Assembly: GCF_014324365.1 (NCBI RefSeq)
Contig: NZ_QEIG01000017.1
Location: forward strand, 36,991 to 100,990
Direction: 5' to 3'
Length of the DNA: 64,000 nucleotides
Source: Algoriphagus sp. AK58
GTDB lineage: Bacteria > Bacteroidota > Bacteroidia > Cytophagales > Cyclobacteriaceae
Positions 1-8,872 of the stretch are shown here, in pieces; position 1 is the stretch's first letter, and each line of letters opens with the position of its first letter. The notes under the pieces are model-generated. The model ran no database searches, was not told the origin of the DNA, and saw only the letters and a list, made by a program, of their open reading frames with translations. A program made the position numbers and the translations under genes.

Positions 1-1
1 G

Positions 2-319
2 ATGACCCTGACCCGAAATCTGGGGGATTCCCTAATGCGCGATTATGGTATTCGGGTCAATCAGATCAATCCGGGTTGGGTGCTGACGGAGCGGGAAAAG
101 GAACGCAAAAAAGATCACGGTCTATCCGAAACCTGGTATGAGGACTTGCCCAACATGTACGCTCCGGCAGGTCGGATTCTTTGGCCGGAAGAAATTGCCG
201 CTGCGTGTATTTATTGGCTTTCGGACGAAGCAGGACCGATTTCCGGACAGGTGGTTGACCTCGAGCAATATCCCATGATCGGGCGAAATGCCCCCAAAGA
301 CACCTCAACTATTCACTGA
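2..319 (+). CDS. SDR family oxidoreductase, C-terminal fragment (cut by window edge)
   Basis: This is the last ~105 residues of a short-chain dehydrogenase/reductase; the nucleotide-binding glycine motif and catalytic Tyr-Lys lie before base 1. The visible part shows the family's late-core pattern, GIRVNQINPGWVLT (around visible residues 16-29), then a WPEEIAAACIYWLSDEAG helix and a SGQVVDLE strand, which correspond to the substrate loop and the final helix/strand of classical SDRs. The Met at base 2 is probably internal. The next gene begins 3 nt after the stop, so the two are likely co-transcribed. Together with the isomerase and the SMP-30 lactonase downstream this suggests a sugar or sugar-acid dehydrogenase, but the substrate cannot be read from the fragment. 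Confidence 0.85.
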   Translation: MTLTRNLGDSLMRDYGIRVNQINPGWVLTEREKERKKDHGLSETWYEDLPNMYAPAGRILWPEEIAAACIYWLSDEAGPISGQVVDLEQYPMIGRNAPKDTSTIH

Positions 320-322
320 TTT

Positions 323-1210
323 ATGCCAAAACTCGCCGCCTTTCCCAAGGCCTTTATGCAGCAGCTCTGCAAGGATGGGAGTATGAAAATCGCCGATTGG
401 GTGAAATTAGCCGCCCCGCTTCAGATCGATGGACTGGAGTGGTATGCCGGATTTTTGGAGATGGCCGATGAAAAAAACTGGCCCAAATTCCGGAGAATGG
501 TCGAAAATGAAGGCATGGTCATACCCATGATGTGCTGCTCTCCGGATTTTACTCATCGGGACAAAGCTTTCCGGGAAAATGAAATCCAAAAGCAAAAGCG
601 CTGGATCGAAATGACCGATGCCTTGGGAGGGAAATACTGCCGGGTTCTTTCCGGTCAATACCGACCTGAGCTTTCTGTGGAAGAGGGAATTCAACTCGCC
701 AAAGACTGCATCGAAGCCTGTCTCCCTTATGCCCAAAGTCTGGGAATTACCCTGATCATCGAAAATCATTACAAGGATGATTTTTGGGAATATCCCGAAT
801 TTGCGCAGAAGCGGGCTATCTTCACCAAGCTGGTCAATTCCATCCACCATCCCAACTTTGGGGTGAATTACGACCCGAGCAATACCTTTTTGGCAGGGGA
901 AGATCCGTTGGACTTATTGTATGACGTGTCTGAGCGGGTGGTGACCATGCATGCGAGCGACCGGTTTTTAAAGTACGGGACGATCGAGGATCTTCGAAAA
1001 GTAGAGGGGGGAGCCATGGGGTATGCGAAAATGCTCAGTCACGGCGAAATCGGCAAAGGGATGAATGACTATGATGCGATCTTTACCGAACTAAAGCGGG
1101 TCGGCTTTGACAACTGGATCAGCATCGAAGACGGGGTGGATGGCATGGATCAGCTGGAGCGCAGTGTGGCGTTTTTGAAGAAGAAGATTGCGCAATATTG
1201 GCATAAATGA
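323..1210 (+). CDS. Sugar phosphate isomerase/epimerase-like TIM-barrel protein
   Basis: A 295-residue protein of the xylose-isomerase-like TIM-barrel (AP endonuclease 2) superfamily. Candidate metal ligands at the expected strand ends are Glu in LIIENH, Asp in NYDPSN, His in TMHASDR and Glu in SIEDG, the usual Glu-Asp-His-Glu set for sugar isomerases and epimerases. No signal peptide is visible, so it should be cytosolic. It starts 3 nt after the SDR stop, so the two form a transcription unit. Family members isomerise or epimerise keto-sugars, inositols or hydroxypyruvate; the exact substrate is not determinable here. The length is typical of the family and no motif seems to be missing. Confidence 0.85.
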   Translation: MPKLAAFPKAFMQQLCKDGSMKIADWVKLAAPLQIDGLEWYAGFLEMADEKNWPKFRRMVENEGMVIPMMCCSPDFTHRDKAFRENEIQKQKRWIEMTDALGGKYCRVLSGQYRPELSVEEGIQLAKDCIEACLPYAQSLGITLIIENHYKDDFWEYPEFAQKRAIFTKLVNSIHHPNFGVNYDPSNTFLAGEDPLDLLYDVSERVVTMHASDRFLKYGTIEDLRKVEGGAMGYAKMLSHGEIGKGMNDYDAIFTELKRVGFDNWISIEDGVDGMDQLERSVAFLKKKIAQYWHK

Positions 1211-1262
1211 TTTACGAGTTACGATGCTTCGACTTAGCTCAGCACAAGTTTACGATTTACGA
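1211..1262. repeat. TTTACGA-word intergenic repeat
   Basis: Immediately after the isomerase stop, the words TTTACGAGTTACGA (1211-1224) and TTTACGATTTACGA (1249-1262) flank a short GC-richer segment. The same phrase recurs inverted at 24499-24511. It is non-coding on both strands and looks like a dispersed low-complexity intergenic repeat. The remainder of the gap to 1359 is AT-rich and shows nothing else. Confidence 0.55.
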
Positions 1263-1359
1263 CATCTTTTCTTCAAGTTGACCTTGTTTTAAGGTGGAAT
1301 CATTAGTGTTCTATTAATTTTCAAATCTTTCAATTTTCCAATATTTCAATCCAACCTAC

Positions 1360-2238
1360 ATGAAAAGTATCCAAATGAAATCTATCCCGAGCCAGTGCTT
1401 TTTGGGCGAAGGCCCGCTGTGGATCGCCAAGCGGGGCTGTTTCTTCTGGGTGGATATCGAAAAGGGAAACCTACATCGCTATCATTTAGCGACCGAACAA
1501 CTCGAAATCCGTCATTTTCCACATCGATTGGCCGTGGTCTTAGAGGGAAAGAATGGAAAGTTGATTTTGGGTTTGGACCGGAAGCTGGTTCGCTACGATT
1601 GGGAAACGCAGGAGATCGAAGAGCTCTGTGCGGTTGAGGCAGGCTTGACTTTGAATCGGTTCAATGACGGGAAAGTAGATCCTCAAGGCCGAATTTGGAT
1701 TGGAACCATGAGCACGCTTTTTACCGAAGGTGCGGGTTCGTTGTATCGAATTGATTCAAGTTTGCAGCCTGAATGCCAATTGAAAGGTCTTACCATTTCC
1801 AACGGGATGGCTTGGACAGCGGATATGCAAATATTTTACTTTATAGACACGCCCACGAAGAAAATCCAAGAATTTACCTTTGATCCCATGTCTGGCGCCA
1901 TTGAGTTTCGACGAATTGCGGTGGAGATTCCGGAGGGATTGGGCTTCCCGGATGGGATGTGTATCGATCGGGATGGGATGCTATGGGTGGCGCATTATGC
2001 GGGTTCGGGTGTGTATTGCTGGAATCCGAATACTGGCCAACTTTTAGATAAAATCGAACTGCCGGTTCCTCACGTCACATCCTGTTGTTTTGGAGGGGAA
2101 AATTTGGATCTGATGCTGATTACCACAGCGCAGGAAAATCTGACAGCTGATGATTTGGAAAAGTACCCGCAGAGCGGGGATGTATTTTTGGTAAACGTAG
2201 AGGTCGGGGGATTTGAGTCGAATCCGGCGATGATTTAA
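1360..2238 (+). CDS. SMP-30/gluconolactonase/LRE family protein
   Basis: A 292-residue six-bladed beta-propeller of the SMP-30/gluconolaconase family. The metal-site signatures are present in order: LGEGPLW with its Glu near residue 19, FNDGKVDPQGRIWIGTM in the middle, ISNGMAW with its Asn, and FPDGMCIDRDGMLWVAHY with its Asp, matching the Glu/Asn/Asp ligand set of the family. It probably hydrolyses a sugar lactone made by a dehydrogenase such as the SDR upstream. There is no signal peptide. An in-frame second ATG at 1375 is an equally plausible start. It is separated from the isomerase by 149 bp, so it may have its own promoter. Confidence 0.88.
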   Translation: MKSIQMKSIPSQCFLGEGPLWIAKRGCFFWVDIEKGNLHRYHLATEQLEIRHFPHRLAVVLEGKNGKLILGLDRKLVRYDWETQEIEELCAVEAGLTLNRFNDGKVDPQGRIWIGTMSTLFTEGAGSLYRIDSSLQPECQLKGLTISNGMAWTADMQIFYFIDTPTKKIQEFTFDPMSGAIEFRRIAVEIPEGLGFPDGMCIDRDGMLWVAHYAGSGVYCWNPNTGQLLDKIELPVPHVTSCCFGGENLDLMLITTAQENLTADDLEKYPQSGDVFLVNVEVGGFESNPAMI

Positions 2239-2240
2239 TT

Positions 2241-2344
2241 TTTCCCACAGATTATCACAGAAAAAAGACACTGATGGGCACAGATTTCAATGAGATACTC
2301 TCTGTGCAAATCTGTGATTTTAATCCGTGTGAATCTGTGGGAAA
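2241..2344. repeat. Nested CACAGATT hairpin repeat
   Basis: A perfect 13-bp inverted repeat, TTTCCCACAGATT (2241-2253) and AATCTGTGGGAAA (2332-2344), encloses a second inverted repeat, CACAGATTT (2279-2287) and AAATCTGTG (2308-2316). It fills the gap between the convergent SMP-30 gene and pheS. The word CACAGATT or its complement occurs several times. It is non-coding, and I infer a dispersed palindromic repeat that can also act as a 3' structure for both genes. Confidence 0.7.
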
Positions 2345-2375
2345 TAAAAAAAGGCCAATCTCTCGATCAGCCTTC
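2345..2375 (-). terminator. Rho-independent terminator of pheS
   Basis: Read on the minus strand, AAGGC-TG-ATC-GAGA-GAT-TG-GCCTT forms a stem with an internal bulge and runs straight into seven T residues. It lies 9 nt past the pheS stop, the right place for an intrinsic terminator. Confidence 0.75.
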
Positions 2376-2382
2376 CCTTGTT

Positions 2383-3411
2383 CTATAACATCGGCCTAAA
2401 CTGCCGAAGAAACCGCACGTCATTTTCGGTAAAGAGTCGCAAGTCACGGATCTGATACTTCAGCATCGCGATTCGCTCGATACCCATCCCGAAGGCAAAA
2501 CCGGTGTATTTCTTGGAGTCAATTCCGCAATTTTCCAGCACATTCGGATCGACCATTCCCGATCCTCCGATTTCTACCCAACCGCTGTGCTTACACACGT
2601 TGCAGCCTTTACCACCGCAGATTAGGCAGGAAATATCGATCTCCGCACTTGGTTCGGTGAAGGGGAAGAAAGAAGGCCGGAACCTCACCTTGGTCTCCTT
2701 GCCAAACATCTCCTTGGCGAAGTGGTAAAGCGTATTTTTCAAATCCGCGAAACCCACATTTTCGTCTACATAGAGTCCTTCGACTTGATGGAAGATGCAG
2801 TGTGCACGGGCCGATATCGCTTCGTTTCGGTAAACCCTTCCTGGAGAAAGGGTACGGATGGGCGGTTTTTGATTTTCCATCACGCGAACCTGCACGGAGG
2901 AAGTATGGGTCCGTAGCGCGATATCAGGATTCTTCTCAATGAAAAAGGTGTCCTGCATTTCGCGTGCAGGGTGATTCTCAGGAAAGTTTAGCGCGGTAAA
3001 GTTATGCCAATCGTCCTCGATCTCCGGTCCTTCGGACAGGTTGAACCCGATGCGCTCAAAGATCTCGATGATCCGCTGACGGGTAGCCGTAAGCGGGTGA
3101 ATGCCTCCCAATGCCACATTGGATGGAGGAAGCGTCAGATCGATATCCGCTGATTTCGACTTTTTATTGGCTGCATTGACTTTTTCGATCAGTTCCTGGA
3201 ATTTCTCCTCAGCCAATTGCTTCACGCCATTGACGAGCTGACCATAGGCACGCTTTTCTTCATTGGGGATTTGGCCCATGGCGGCAAAAAGTTCGCCCAC
3301 GACACTTTTCTTGGAGATAAACTCCATTCGATAAGCTTCGAGTTGGTCGGGTGTATGGGCGTCAGCCGCGGCAATGGCAGCTTTGATGGCTTCGATTTTC
3401 TCCTGATACAT
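2383..3411 (-). CDS. pheS: Phenylalanine--tRNA ligase alpha subunit
   Basis: A 342-residue class II aminoacyl-tRNA synthetase alpha chain that charges tRNA-Phe together with PheT, which is not in this window. An N-terminal coiled-coil arm (about 1-90) precedes the catalytic domain. Motif 2 is seen at about 191-212 (VYRNEAISARAHCIFHQVEG) and motif 3 at about 303-318 (TGFAFGMGIERIAMLK). A CxxCx4CxxC cluster (C262, C265, C270, C273) is typical of many bacterial PheS chains. Length is normal. It is monocistronic here, with its own terminator. The absence of an adjacent pheT is common in Bacteroidota. Confidence 0.97.
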   Translation of the reverse strand: MYQEKIEAIKAAIAAADAHTPDQLEAYRMEFISKKSVVGELFAAMGQIPNEEKRAYGQLVNGVKQLAEEKFQELIEKVNAANKKSKSADIDLTLPPSNVALGGIHPLTATRQRIIEIFERIGFNLSEGPEIEDDWHNFTALNFPENHPAREMQDTFFIEKNPDIALRTHTSSVQVRVMENQKPPIRTLSPGRVYRNEAISARAHCIFHQVEGLYVDENVGFADLKNTLYHFAKEMFGKETKVRFRPSFFPFTEPSAEIDISCLICGGKGCNVCKHSGWVEIGGSGMVDPNVLENCGIDSKKYTGFAFGMGIERIAMLKYQIRDLRLFTENDVRFLRQFRPML

Positions 3412-3581
3412 GAGTTGCGAGTTTTTCCGGTCACAAAGCTACCATTTTTAGGCTTTTTTGAATAAAAGTCTCTGACGAACTCATCGATCCCAATTTTTTT
3501 GAAAAAATCTTAAAAGGCATAAATCCAGCCTTTCATTTCTCCTCGTAAGTGCTTCCAAATTCAACAAACACAATCAAAACC

Positions 3582-4142
3582 ATGAAAAATTTCTTTAAAA
3601 TGACCTTAGCAGCCTTTGTATTCCTTTCTGGACAAGTGGCAATCGCTCAAATGGAAAAGACTGTAGAAGTCGGCGGTGCACCGATGTATCCTTCCAAAAA
3701 CATTGTGGAAAATGCGGTGAACTCTGCAGACCATACCACCTTGGTAGCAGCCGTAAAAGCAGCTGGATTGGTAGAGACCTTACAGACCGCCGGACCTTTC
3801 ACCGTGTTTGCTCCAGACAATGCAGCGTTTACTAAACTTCCTGCAGGAACAGTGGAAACACTTTTGAAGCCTGAAAATAAAGGCCAACTGACAGCGGTGT
3901 TGACTTACCATGTAGTAGCGGGTAAAATGGGCTCCAAGGACATCGCCGACGCGATCAAAAAAGGAAATGGAAAAGCGGTCCTGACCACGGTACAAGGCGG
4001 AAAGCTGACTGCATGGATGAAGGGCAAAGATCTCTACATCACGGATGAAAACGGCGGTCAGTCCAAAGTAACCATCGCCGACGTATGGCAATCAAACGGG
4101 GTGATTCACTCCGTGGATACCGTGGTACTTCCTAAAATGTAA
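3582..4142 (+). CDS. Secreted fasciclin (FAS1) domain protein
   Basis: A 186-residue protein with an N-terminal signal peptide (MKNFFKMTLAAFVFLSGQ, cleavage near AIAQ) and one FAS1 domain. The H1 and H2 family motifs are visible: TVFAPDNAAFTKLP and, near the end, ADVWQSNGVIHSVDTVVLP. FAS1 proteins are secreted or surface adhesion modules. I chose the ATG at 3582 because it starts the signal peptide; an upstream in-frame GTG at 3549 would put polar residues before it. It is followed by a strong hairpin terminator. No obvious functional partner is adjacent. Confidence 0.92.
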   Translation: MKNFFKMTLAAFVFLSGQVAIAQMEKTVEVGGAPMYPSKNIVENAVNSADHTTLVAAVKAAGLVETLQTAGPFTVFAPDNAAFTKLPAGTVETLLKPENKGQLTAVLTYHVVAGKMGSKDIADAIKKGNGKAVLTTVQGGKLTAWMKGKDLYITDENGGQSKVTIADVWQSNGVIHSVDTVVLPKM

Positions 4143-4164
4143 ACCAAACAGTCCAGAGTAAACT

Positions 4165-4205
4165 AAAAAGCCGCTTGAAAATTACTTTCAAGCGGCTTTT
4201 TCATT
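4165..4205. terminator. Bidirectional terminator between convergent genes
   Basis: AAAAAGCCGCTTGAAA (4165-4180), a 5-nt loop, then TTTCAAGCGGCTTTTT form a perfect stem with A-run and T-run on opposite sides, so it can work in both directions. Its right flank touches the stop codon (4201-4203) of the convergent lipoprotein gene. Confidence 0.9.
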
Positions 4206-5280
4206 TTTTAAGAAGTTCTTTGGGGATATCGAAAACTGCTATGCCTGGGTCTTCGTCGGTTGTGAGGCCATAAAACTGGCCTGTTTCTTCATTAAATACC
4301 ATTTCAATAATTGACCTATCCAATTTTAGATTCCATAGTGGATTTCCCTTGTGGTCAAAAACTAAAATATCTTCTGCTATTTTTCCGGTTTTATTTATCT
4401 CTGCTTGACTATATCCTCCATAAAGAGCAAAGATATATTTAGAGGTAATTGCAATATCCCGATATCGATAGGTCGATTCTGGCCTAAAAAAAACTGAAGG
4501 TCCGTTAGTTTGGTGAAGATCAAAAAGAGGAAGGTCTTTGTATGGGCCCTCAATAGTGATAAATTCTTTCTTTTGGTAGTCAAAAATTTTAAGAATGTCA
4601 CGATAAAGTGTAGCTAAGGCAAAAAGTCCTATTTCCGGGTTTCCTTTAAACCAACCAGTACTCAATTCACCGATTTCTTTATTGCCAAGATCTGGACGTT
4701 CAGGAAAGCTTTCCCATGTTCCAAATGAGCCCAACAGCTTTCCTTCTTGATCAAATTCTTGAATTACAGCAAGACCATCCCATGGACTTGCCAAAAAACC
4801 ACCATTTTTAGTTTTTTCTATAAAACGGATCATAGACATATCCTCTGAAAGCCTCCATTCATCGGTTCCCAAAAGAGAGCTGTCCACTTTGGAGAATTTC
4901 ACCAATTTTCTGCCATTCATATTGTATACCCAGAATTCACTTAGGTCGTCCAAAGAAAGGATACCAGATGCATCTGTGATTTCCAGAGGTCCTTTACCAT
5001 ACTTTCCTTTAGACATTTGGTAGCTCATATCATTTGTATCGACCAAATGCATCCTTGGAAACTCTTCTGGTACCCGCCATGCTTCTCCGATGATCAAAAA
5101 ATTATCACTAAAACCTATAGAAGCGGGATTAATAATTTCATCAAAATAGTGCTTTTCAGAATTGATCTTTATTACTTCAAAATCATCCCAAGTAATCGTA
5201 AGATTTTTCTTCTCTTCAATTGAAGTTGTACAGGATAAAAAATACAAAAGAGGCAAAATCAGAACTATATATTTTTTCAT
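4201..5280 (-). CDS. Lipoprotein with predicted 6-bladed beta-propeller fold
   Basis: A 359-residue protein starting with a lipoprotein signal (MKKYIVLILPLLYFLSC, lipobox LSC with Cys17), so it should be anchored in the outer or inner membrane facing the periplasm. The body is rich in repeated beta-strand phrases such as FWVYNMNGRKLVKFS, IQEFDQEGKLLGSFG and ILVFDHKGNPLWNL, the pattern of the BF3164/TolB-like propeller lipoproteins common in Bacteroidota. No enzymatic motif is visible. A TATATTTG word on the minus strand (5353-5360), 73 nt upstream of the start, fits the Bacteroidota -7 promoter element. Propeller assignment is by pattern only, and function is unknown. Base composition is more AT-rich than its neighbours. 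Confidence 0.7.
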   Translation of the reverse strand: MKKYIVLILPLLYFLSCTTSIEEKKNLTITWDDFEVIKINSEKHYFDEIINPASIGFSDNFLIIGEAWRVPEEFPRMHLVDTNDMSYQMSKGKYGKGPLEITDASGILSLDDLSEFWVYNMNGRKLVKFSKVDSSLLGTDEWRLSEDMSMIRFIEKTKNGGFLASPWDGLAVIQEFDQEGKLLGSFGTWESFPERPDLGNKEIGELSTGWFKGNPEIGLFALATLYRDILKIFDYQKKEFITIEGPYKDLPLFDLHQTNGPSVFFRPESTYRYRDIAITSKYIFALYGGYSQAEINKTGKIAEDILVFDHKGNPLWNLKLDRSIIEMVFNEETGQFYGLTTDEDPGIAVFDIPKELLKK

Positions 5281-5380
5281 AGTCTAAATCTAGAAATAAA
5301 GGTGTATTTAAAAATAAAGTCATTAAAACACCCAAAGCCATTTGATTTTATCCAAATATAGAATTCTATAAAAAGATAAA

Positions 5381-5406
5381 CCCCTACTATACTTGAATAG
5401 CAGGGC
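5381..5406 (-). terminator. Terminator of the outer-membrane barrel gene
   Basis: On the minus strand CCCTGCTAT-TCAAGT-ATAGTAGGG forms a 9-bp stem with one mismatch followed by TTTATCTTTTT. It lies about 36 nt beyond the stop of the 5442-8342 gene. Confidence 0.6.
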
Positions 5407-5441
5407 TTTTTCAGCTTTCTGACTTTATCTTTCAGACTTTG

Positions 5442-8342
5442 TTACCAAGTTCTTCCTCCTCCTCCAGGAGGTCTTCCCATCATCCAAGGTTGTTGAGGCT
5501 GGGCAGCAGGTTGCTTAAAGTTGCCAATGATGTAGGTAAAGGTTACCATGCCATACCTTGTGAGTACATTGGTAAACACATCGGTCACGGAAACATCAGA
5601 AATGGTTCGGCTGATGCTGTTGTTTTGATTGAGTACGTCAAACACCACCGCCTTCAACTCAGCCTTGTTGTTTTTCGCAAACCGAAATCCACCCTCCAAA
5701 TTCCAAAGCCAGAAATTTTGATTGAATCCTTCAGAAAGGCCAGTGTATAGGGTATGAGCAAAATTATTACCCATGAAGAACTTCCCGTTGGTGGAGGAGA
5801 AGTACAATCGGATATTGGATTCTTGCTGATAAAAGTTGTTGTTCAGATTTTGCTGGAGAGAAGAGTTTACGATATTATATGAACCGGTGGTATTGATGGA
5901 GAAGTCAACATTTTGGCTAATGTTGGAGCTGAAAGTCAATCCTTGGCTAAGCGTTAGGTTGTCGTTCAGGTTTTTTTCTCCATTGATCAAGCCGGGAATT
6001 CTGTTGAAGCTAACCCTTGAGTTGGTATTAAACTGGGTCTTGATCTTTTTGATCGGAGCCCCATAGGTTAAGAAAAAGCTTGTTCTAAAGTTTCCACTGA
6101 GATTGACCGGCTGACTAATCTGGCCACCGGATCTGAGTAGAATCTCGTTGTTGATCAGTGTATCCCTTGTAGTCAAAAAGGTACTGTTTCCGATGTAATC
6201 ATTAGTTCCGCTGTAATTCAAGAACATGAACAAGGTTCTGGATTTCTCCAGGTTGACCTTGCTGATGTTGGCGAAGATGTTGTGGTTGTAGCTTTGGCCC
6301 AACTCCGGATTTCCCACTCTTAGATTCAAAGGGTTTTGGTTGTTTACCACATTTTGGAGCTCAGCCACGGATGGTTCGTTGGTGTCGGTACGGTATCTGA
6401 ATCTCCAGCTAAATCCTGTTTCCCTGTTTCTGTAATTCACATTGGCGCTGGGAAGAAGATTGTTGAAGCTTCTGTTGAAAGTTCCCACTTCCGGGAAGAA
6501 GGACTGATTATCCAATCTTGCATTTTGGTAATCCAAGTTTAGGTTGACACTCCATGCCTGATTGTTGTAAGCATATCCGGAGCGAAGTCTTTGAGTGATG
6601 AATTTGTTGTTGAATTCATTACTTAAAGCAGTATCCAGCACAGGTCTTCTCTCATCATCCAGGATATAAGTTTTCTGGTCGGCATTGGTTTTATTATTGC
6701 CAATTTGGTAGCCAAATGTCCCAATGGAGTTTTTACCCAACTGCTCCGTAAAGGTCATATTGACTCGATAATTGAAGCCATCATTCAATGCGTCAGTCTC
6801 CTGCAGCGTGGTGTCAATTACAAATCTCCTAAAATCCCTACTGGCTGCCAAGAGGTCAGAAACCTGGTCCCGGTTGCTCCAGGCAGTAAAGATTTCTGTG
6901 GAAAGTGTCCTTCCCTTTTTATTGAATTTATATCGATAGGTGAGGTTATTGGAAATGTTGAATGCCTTGGTCTCTGCATTGGAGATAGATCTCAGGGCAG
7001 AAAGAGAGTCACCTGCATTGGTCAATGTCAATGCATCCCTGTCGCTGAACGTATTATTGTTTTGGAATGACAAGCTTGGGGTCAGAATGATCGAGTTTTT
7101 CTCATTCAAATCCGCCTCGATTCTGGCATTGGCTCTATGGTTATTGTTTTCAACAGTATTGATCAGGTTTTCCTGGTAATACTGGATCAAATTTTCATTA
7201 ACCACCGTTTCTCTGTTGGTAATTTGTCGCAAGGAATTGGTGGTGTTGTTGAAGAAATAGGAGCCTGTAAAATTGACTTTTTTACCCCATTTGTCAGAGT
7301 AGTTCAATCCCAGAGCATTGGTCGTCACGATTCCGCCTTGGTTACCGACAAAGAAATTGTTGTTTCCTCCACCGCCCCATTGGCCACCTCCTCCAGGTCT
7401 TCCTCCTGCACCCATCATTCCACCACGCATGCCACCTCCTCCGGAAGCATTGGCCGTCACTCCGGCAAGGTCTTGACTTGAAAAGTTTTGCTGGTTGATG
7501 TTATTGAAAAGGCCTAGTACAGAAAATCGTTGGTCCCCCTTAAACATGTTTAGGCTACCTCCTGCAGCATATCGGTCATCCGTGCCATATCCTCCATAAG
7601 CTCGGCCAAATGAACCGTTTTTGCGGTCTTCTCTCAGAATGATGTTGATGGTTTTGGTGTAGTTGCCATCATCAAATCCGGTCAGTCTACTTTGGTCGGA
7701 TCTTTGGTCAAGGACTTCTACCCGATCGATCGCATCTGCCGGAAGGTTTCTTAACGCGATATTTGGATCGTTTCCAAAAAACTCCCTGCCATCTACCAGA
7801 ATCCGCTGGACATTTTCTCCTTGGGCTTGTATTTGTCCTCCTTGCATCGTGATCCCAGGCATTTTTCGGATTAGATCCTCTGCCTGTGCGTTTGTTTGGG
7901 TCTTGAATGCATTAGCATTGAAGGAAGTGGTATCTCCTTTTTGCTCACCAACCACGTTTTGACCTTGGATAACCACCTCACCGAGTACTTTGGTGTCTTC
8001 CAAAAGAATCAGGTCTCCCAGGGTCACGGGTTCTCGCATGCTGTGGATTCGGGATATGGTTTTATATCCCAAAAAGGTAATTTCCAGTTTTACTTGAGGG
8101 ATATCAGGACGGGAGATTTCAAATGTACCATCTGCTCCGGTCACCGTGCCTCTAAGCAAAGAGTCAGTTACGGTCTTTACCAATACGTTGGCACCGATCA
8201 TGGGAGTATTAGTCACTCCATCGATGACTTTGCCGGTAAATTTCCGCTCTTCTTGTGCTTGACCGGCAGGTCTTTGGCCGAAAGCTGAAAAGGTCAGCAA
8301 AAGGCTAAAAATCAGGATACTAAGGGTGTAATGTTTTTTCAT
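5442..8342 (-). CDS. TonB-dependent-receptor-like outer membrane beta-barrel protein
   Basis: A 966-residue outer-membrane protein. It has a signal peptide ending near AFGQ (residue ~23), a carboxypeptidase-regulatory-like domain (about 35-115, KVIDGVTNTPMIGANVLV), a plug-like segment (about 120-235, with VQRILVDGREFFGNDP and DAIDRVEVLDQRSD) and a long barrel of the 'outer membrane beta-barrel protein family 3' type with many Asn-rich strands. A Gly/Met-rich low-complexity insertion sits near residues 295-335, and a second Gly-rich tail (RPPGGGGRTW) closes the protein. Members are presumed outer-membrane transporters or structural barrels, substrate unknown. It is monocistronic with its own terminator. 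The C-terminal Gly-rich tail replaces the usual terminal aromatic strand, although the last residue is Trp. Confidence 0.88.
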   Translation of the reverse strand: MKKHYTLSILIFSLLLTFSAFGQRPAGQAQEERKFTGKVIDGVTNTPMIGANVLVKTVTDSLLRGTVTGADGTFEISRPDIPQVKLEITFLGYKTISRIHSMREPVTLGDLILLEDTKVLGEVVIQGQNVVGEQKGDTTSFNANAFKTQTNAQAEDLIRKMPGITMQGGQIQAQGENVQRILVDGREFFGNDPNIALRNLPADAIDRVEVLDQRSDQSRLTGFDDGNYTKTINIILREDRKNGSFGRAYGGYGTDDRYAAGGSLNMFKGDQRFSVLGLFNNINQQNFSSQDLAGVTANASGGGGMRGGMMGAGGRPGGGGQWGGGGNNNFFVGNQGGIVTTNALGLNYSDKWGKKVNFTGSYFFNNTTNSLRQITNRETVVNENLIQYYQENLINTVENNNHRANARIEADLNEKNSIILTPSLSFQNNNTFSDRDALTLTNAGDSLSALRSISNAETKAFNISNNLTYRYKFNKKGRTLSTEIFTAWSNRDQVSDLLAASRDFRRFVIDTTLQETDALNDGFNYRVNMTFTEQLGKNSIGTFGYQIGNNKTNADQKTYILDDERRPVLDTALSNEFNNKFITQRLRSGYAYNNQAWSVNLNLDYQNARLDNQSFFPEVGTFNRSFNNLLPSANVNYRNRETGFSWRFRYRTDTNEPSVAELQNVVNNQNPLNLRVGNPELGQSYNHNIFANISKVNLEKSRTLFMFLNYSGTNDYIGNSTFLTTRDTLINNEILLRSGGQISQPVNLSGNFRTSFFLTYGAPIKKIKTQFNTNSRVSFNRIPGLINGEKNLNDNLTLSQGLTFSSNISQNVDFSINTTGSYNIVNSSLQQNLNNNFYQQESNIRLYFSSTNGKFFMGNNFAHTLYTGLSEGFNQNFWLWNLEGGFRFAKNNKAELKAVVFDVLNQNNSISRTISDVSVTDVFTNVLTRYGMVTFTYIIGNFKQPAAQPQQPWMMGRPPGGGGRTW

Positions 8343-8469
8343 AACAGGACAAAGTTCAAATTCTTTGACTGATCATGAAAGAAAAAGGTTTAACCCGATC
8401 CTGGGTAAAAATTAGAATGGGAAATTCTCAGGATAAATGGTGAAAATTCCTTTTGAGAATAAGCTTTGC

Positions 8470-8805
8470 TCAAAGCTGAGCCATTATCTCCGGATAGGAA
8501 ATGCCAAAATGACTATTGTCATATACTGCTATCCCATTTTTGACAATCAAGACTTGGGGAGATTCATGGGGTACTCCAAATTCTTCCTCAATTTGATCTG
8601 AGAGTGATCGGTAAGCGATGAGATCAAGGTAATAGGGGGTAATTTTCTCCTCGTCTCCGTTTTTCCAGTTGCGTAAAAGCCGGTCTAAGGACATGCTGCT
8701 GATGGAGCACCGGGTGGAGTGTTTGAAAATCAACACGGGCTTCTCCATACTCAGAGACCTGATTTCTTCCAGTTGATTCGAATGGGTAAGCTTATTCCAG
8801 TTCAT
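8470..8805 (-). CDS. ytxJ: Bacilliredoxin-like YtxJ/BrxC family protein
   Basis: A 111-residue thioredoxin-fold protein of the YtxJ (DUF2847, BrxC) family. The signature is FKHSTRCSIS, with the single active-site Cys33 in a CSIS rather than a CxxC context, then an EFGVPHESPQVLIVKNG segment carrying the cis-Pro loop. These proteins reverse bacillithiolation of cytosolic proteins and work with the YpdA reductase, which is also in this window at 34605-35576. That shared context supports a bacillithiol redox system in this organism. Length is normal. It diverges from the DUF4403 gene over a 67-bp gap. Confidence 0.88.
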   Translation of the reverse strand: MNWNKLTHSNQLEEIRSLSMEKPVLIFKHSTRCSISSMSLDRLLRNWKNGDEEKITPYYLDLIAYRSLSDQIEEEFGVPHESPQVLIVKNGIAVYDNSHFGISYPEIMAQL

Positions 8806-8872
8806 ATACTCTTTTCCTTACTTTTGGGGCAATTCTTGCTAGGGCAAATAAGTTCCCTGTGAAAGTCGAATT

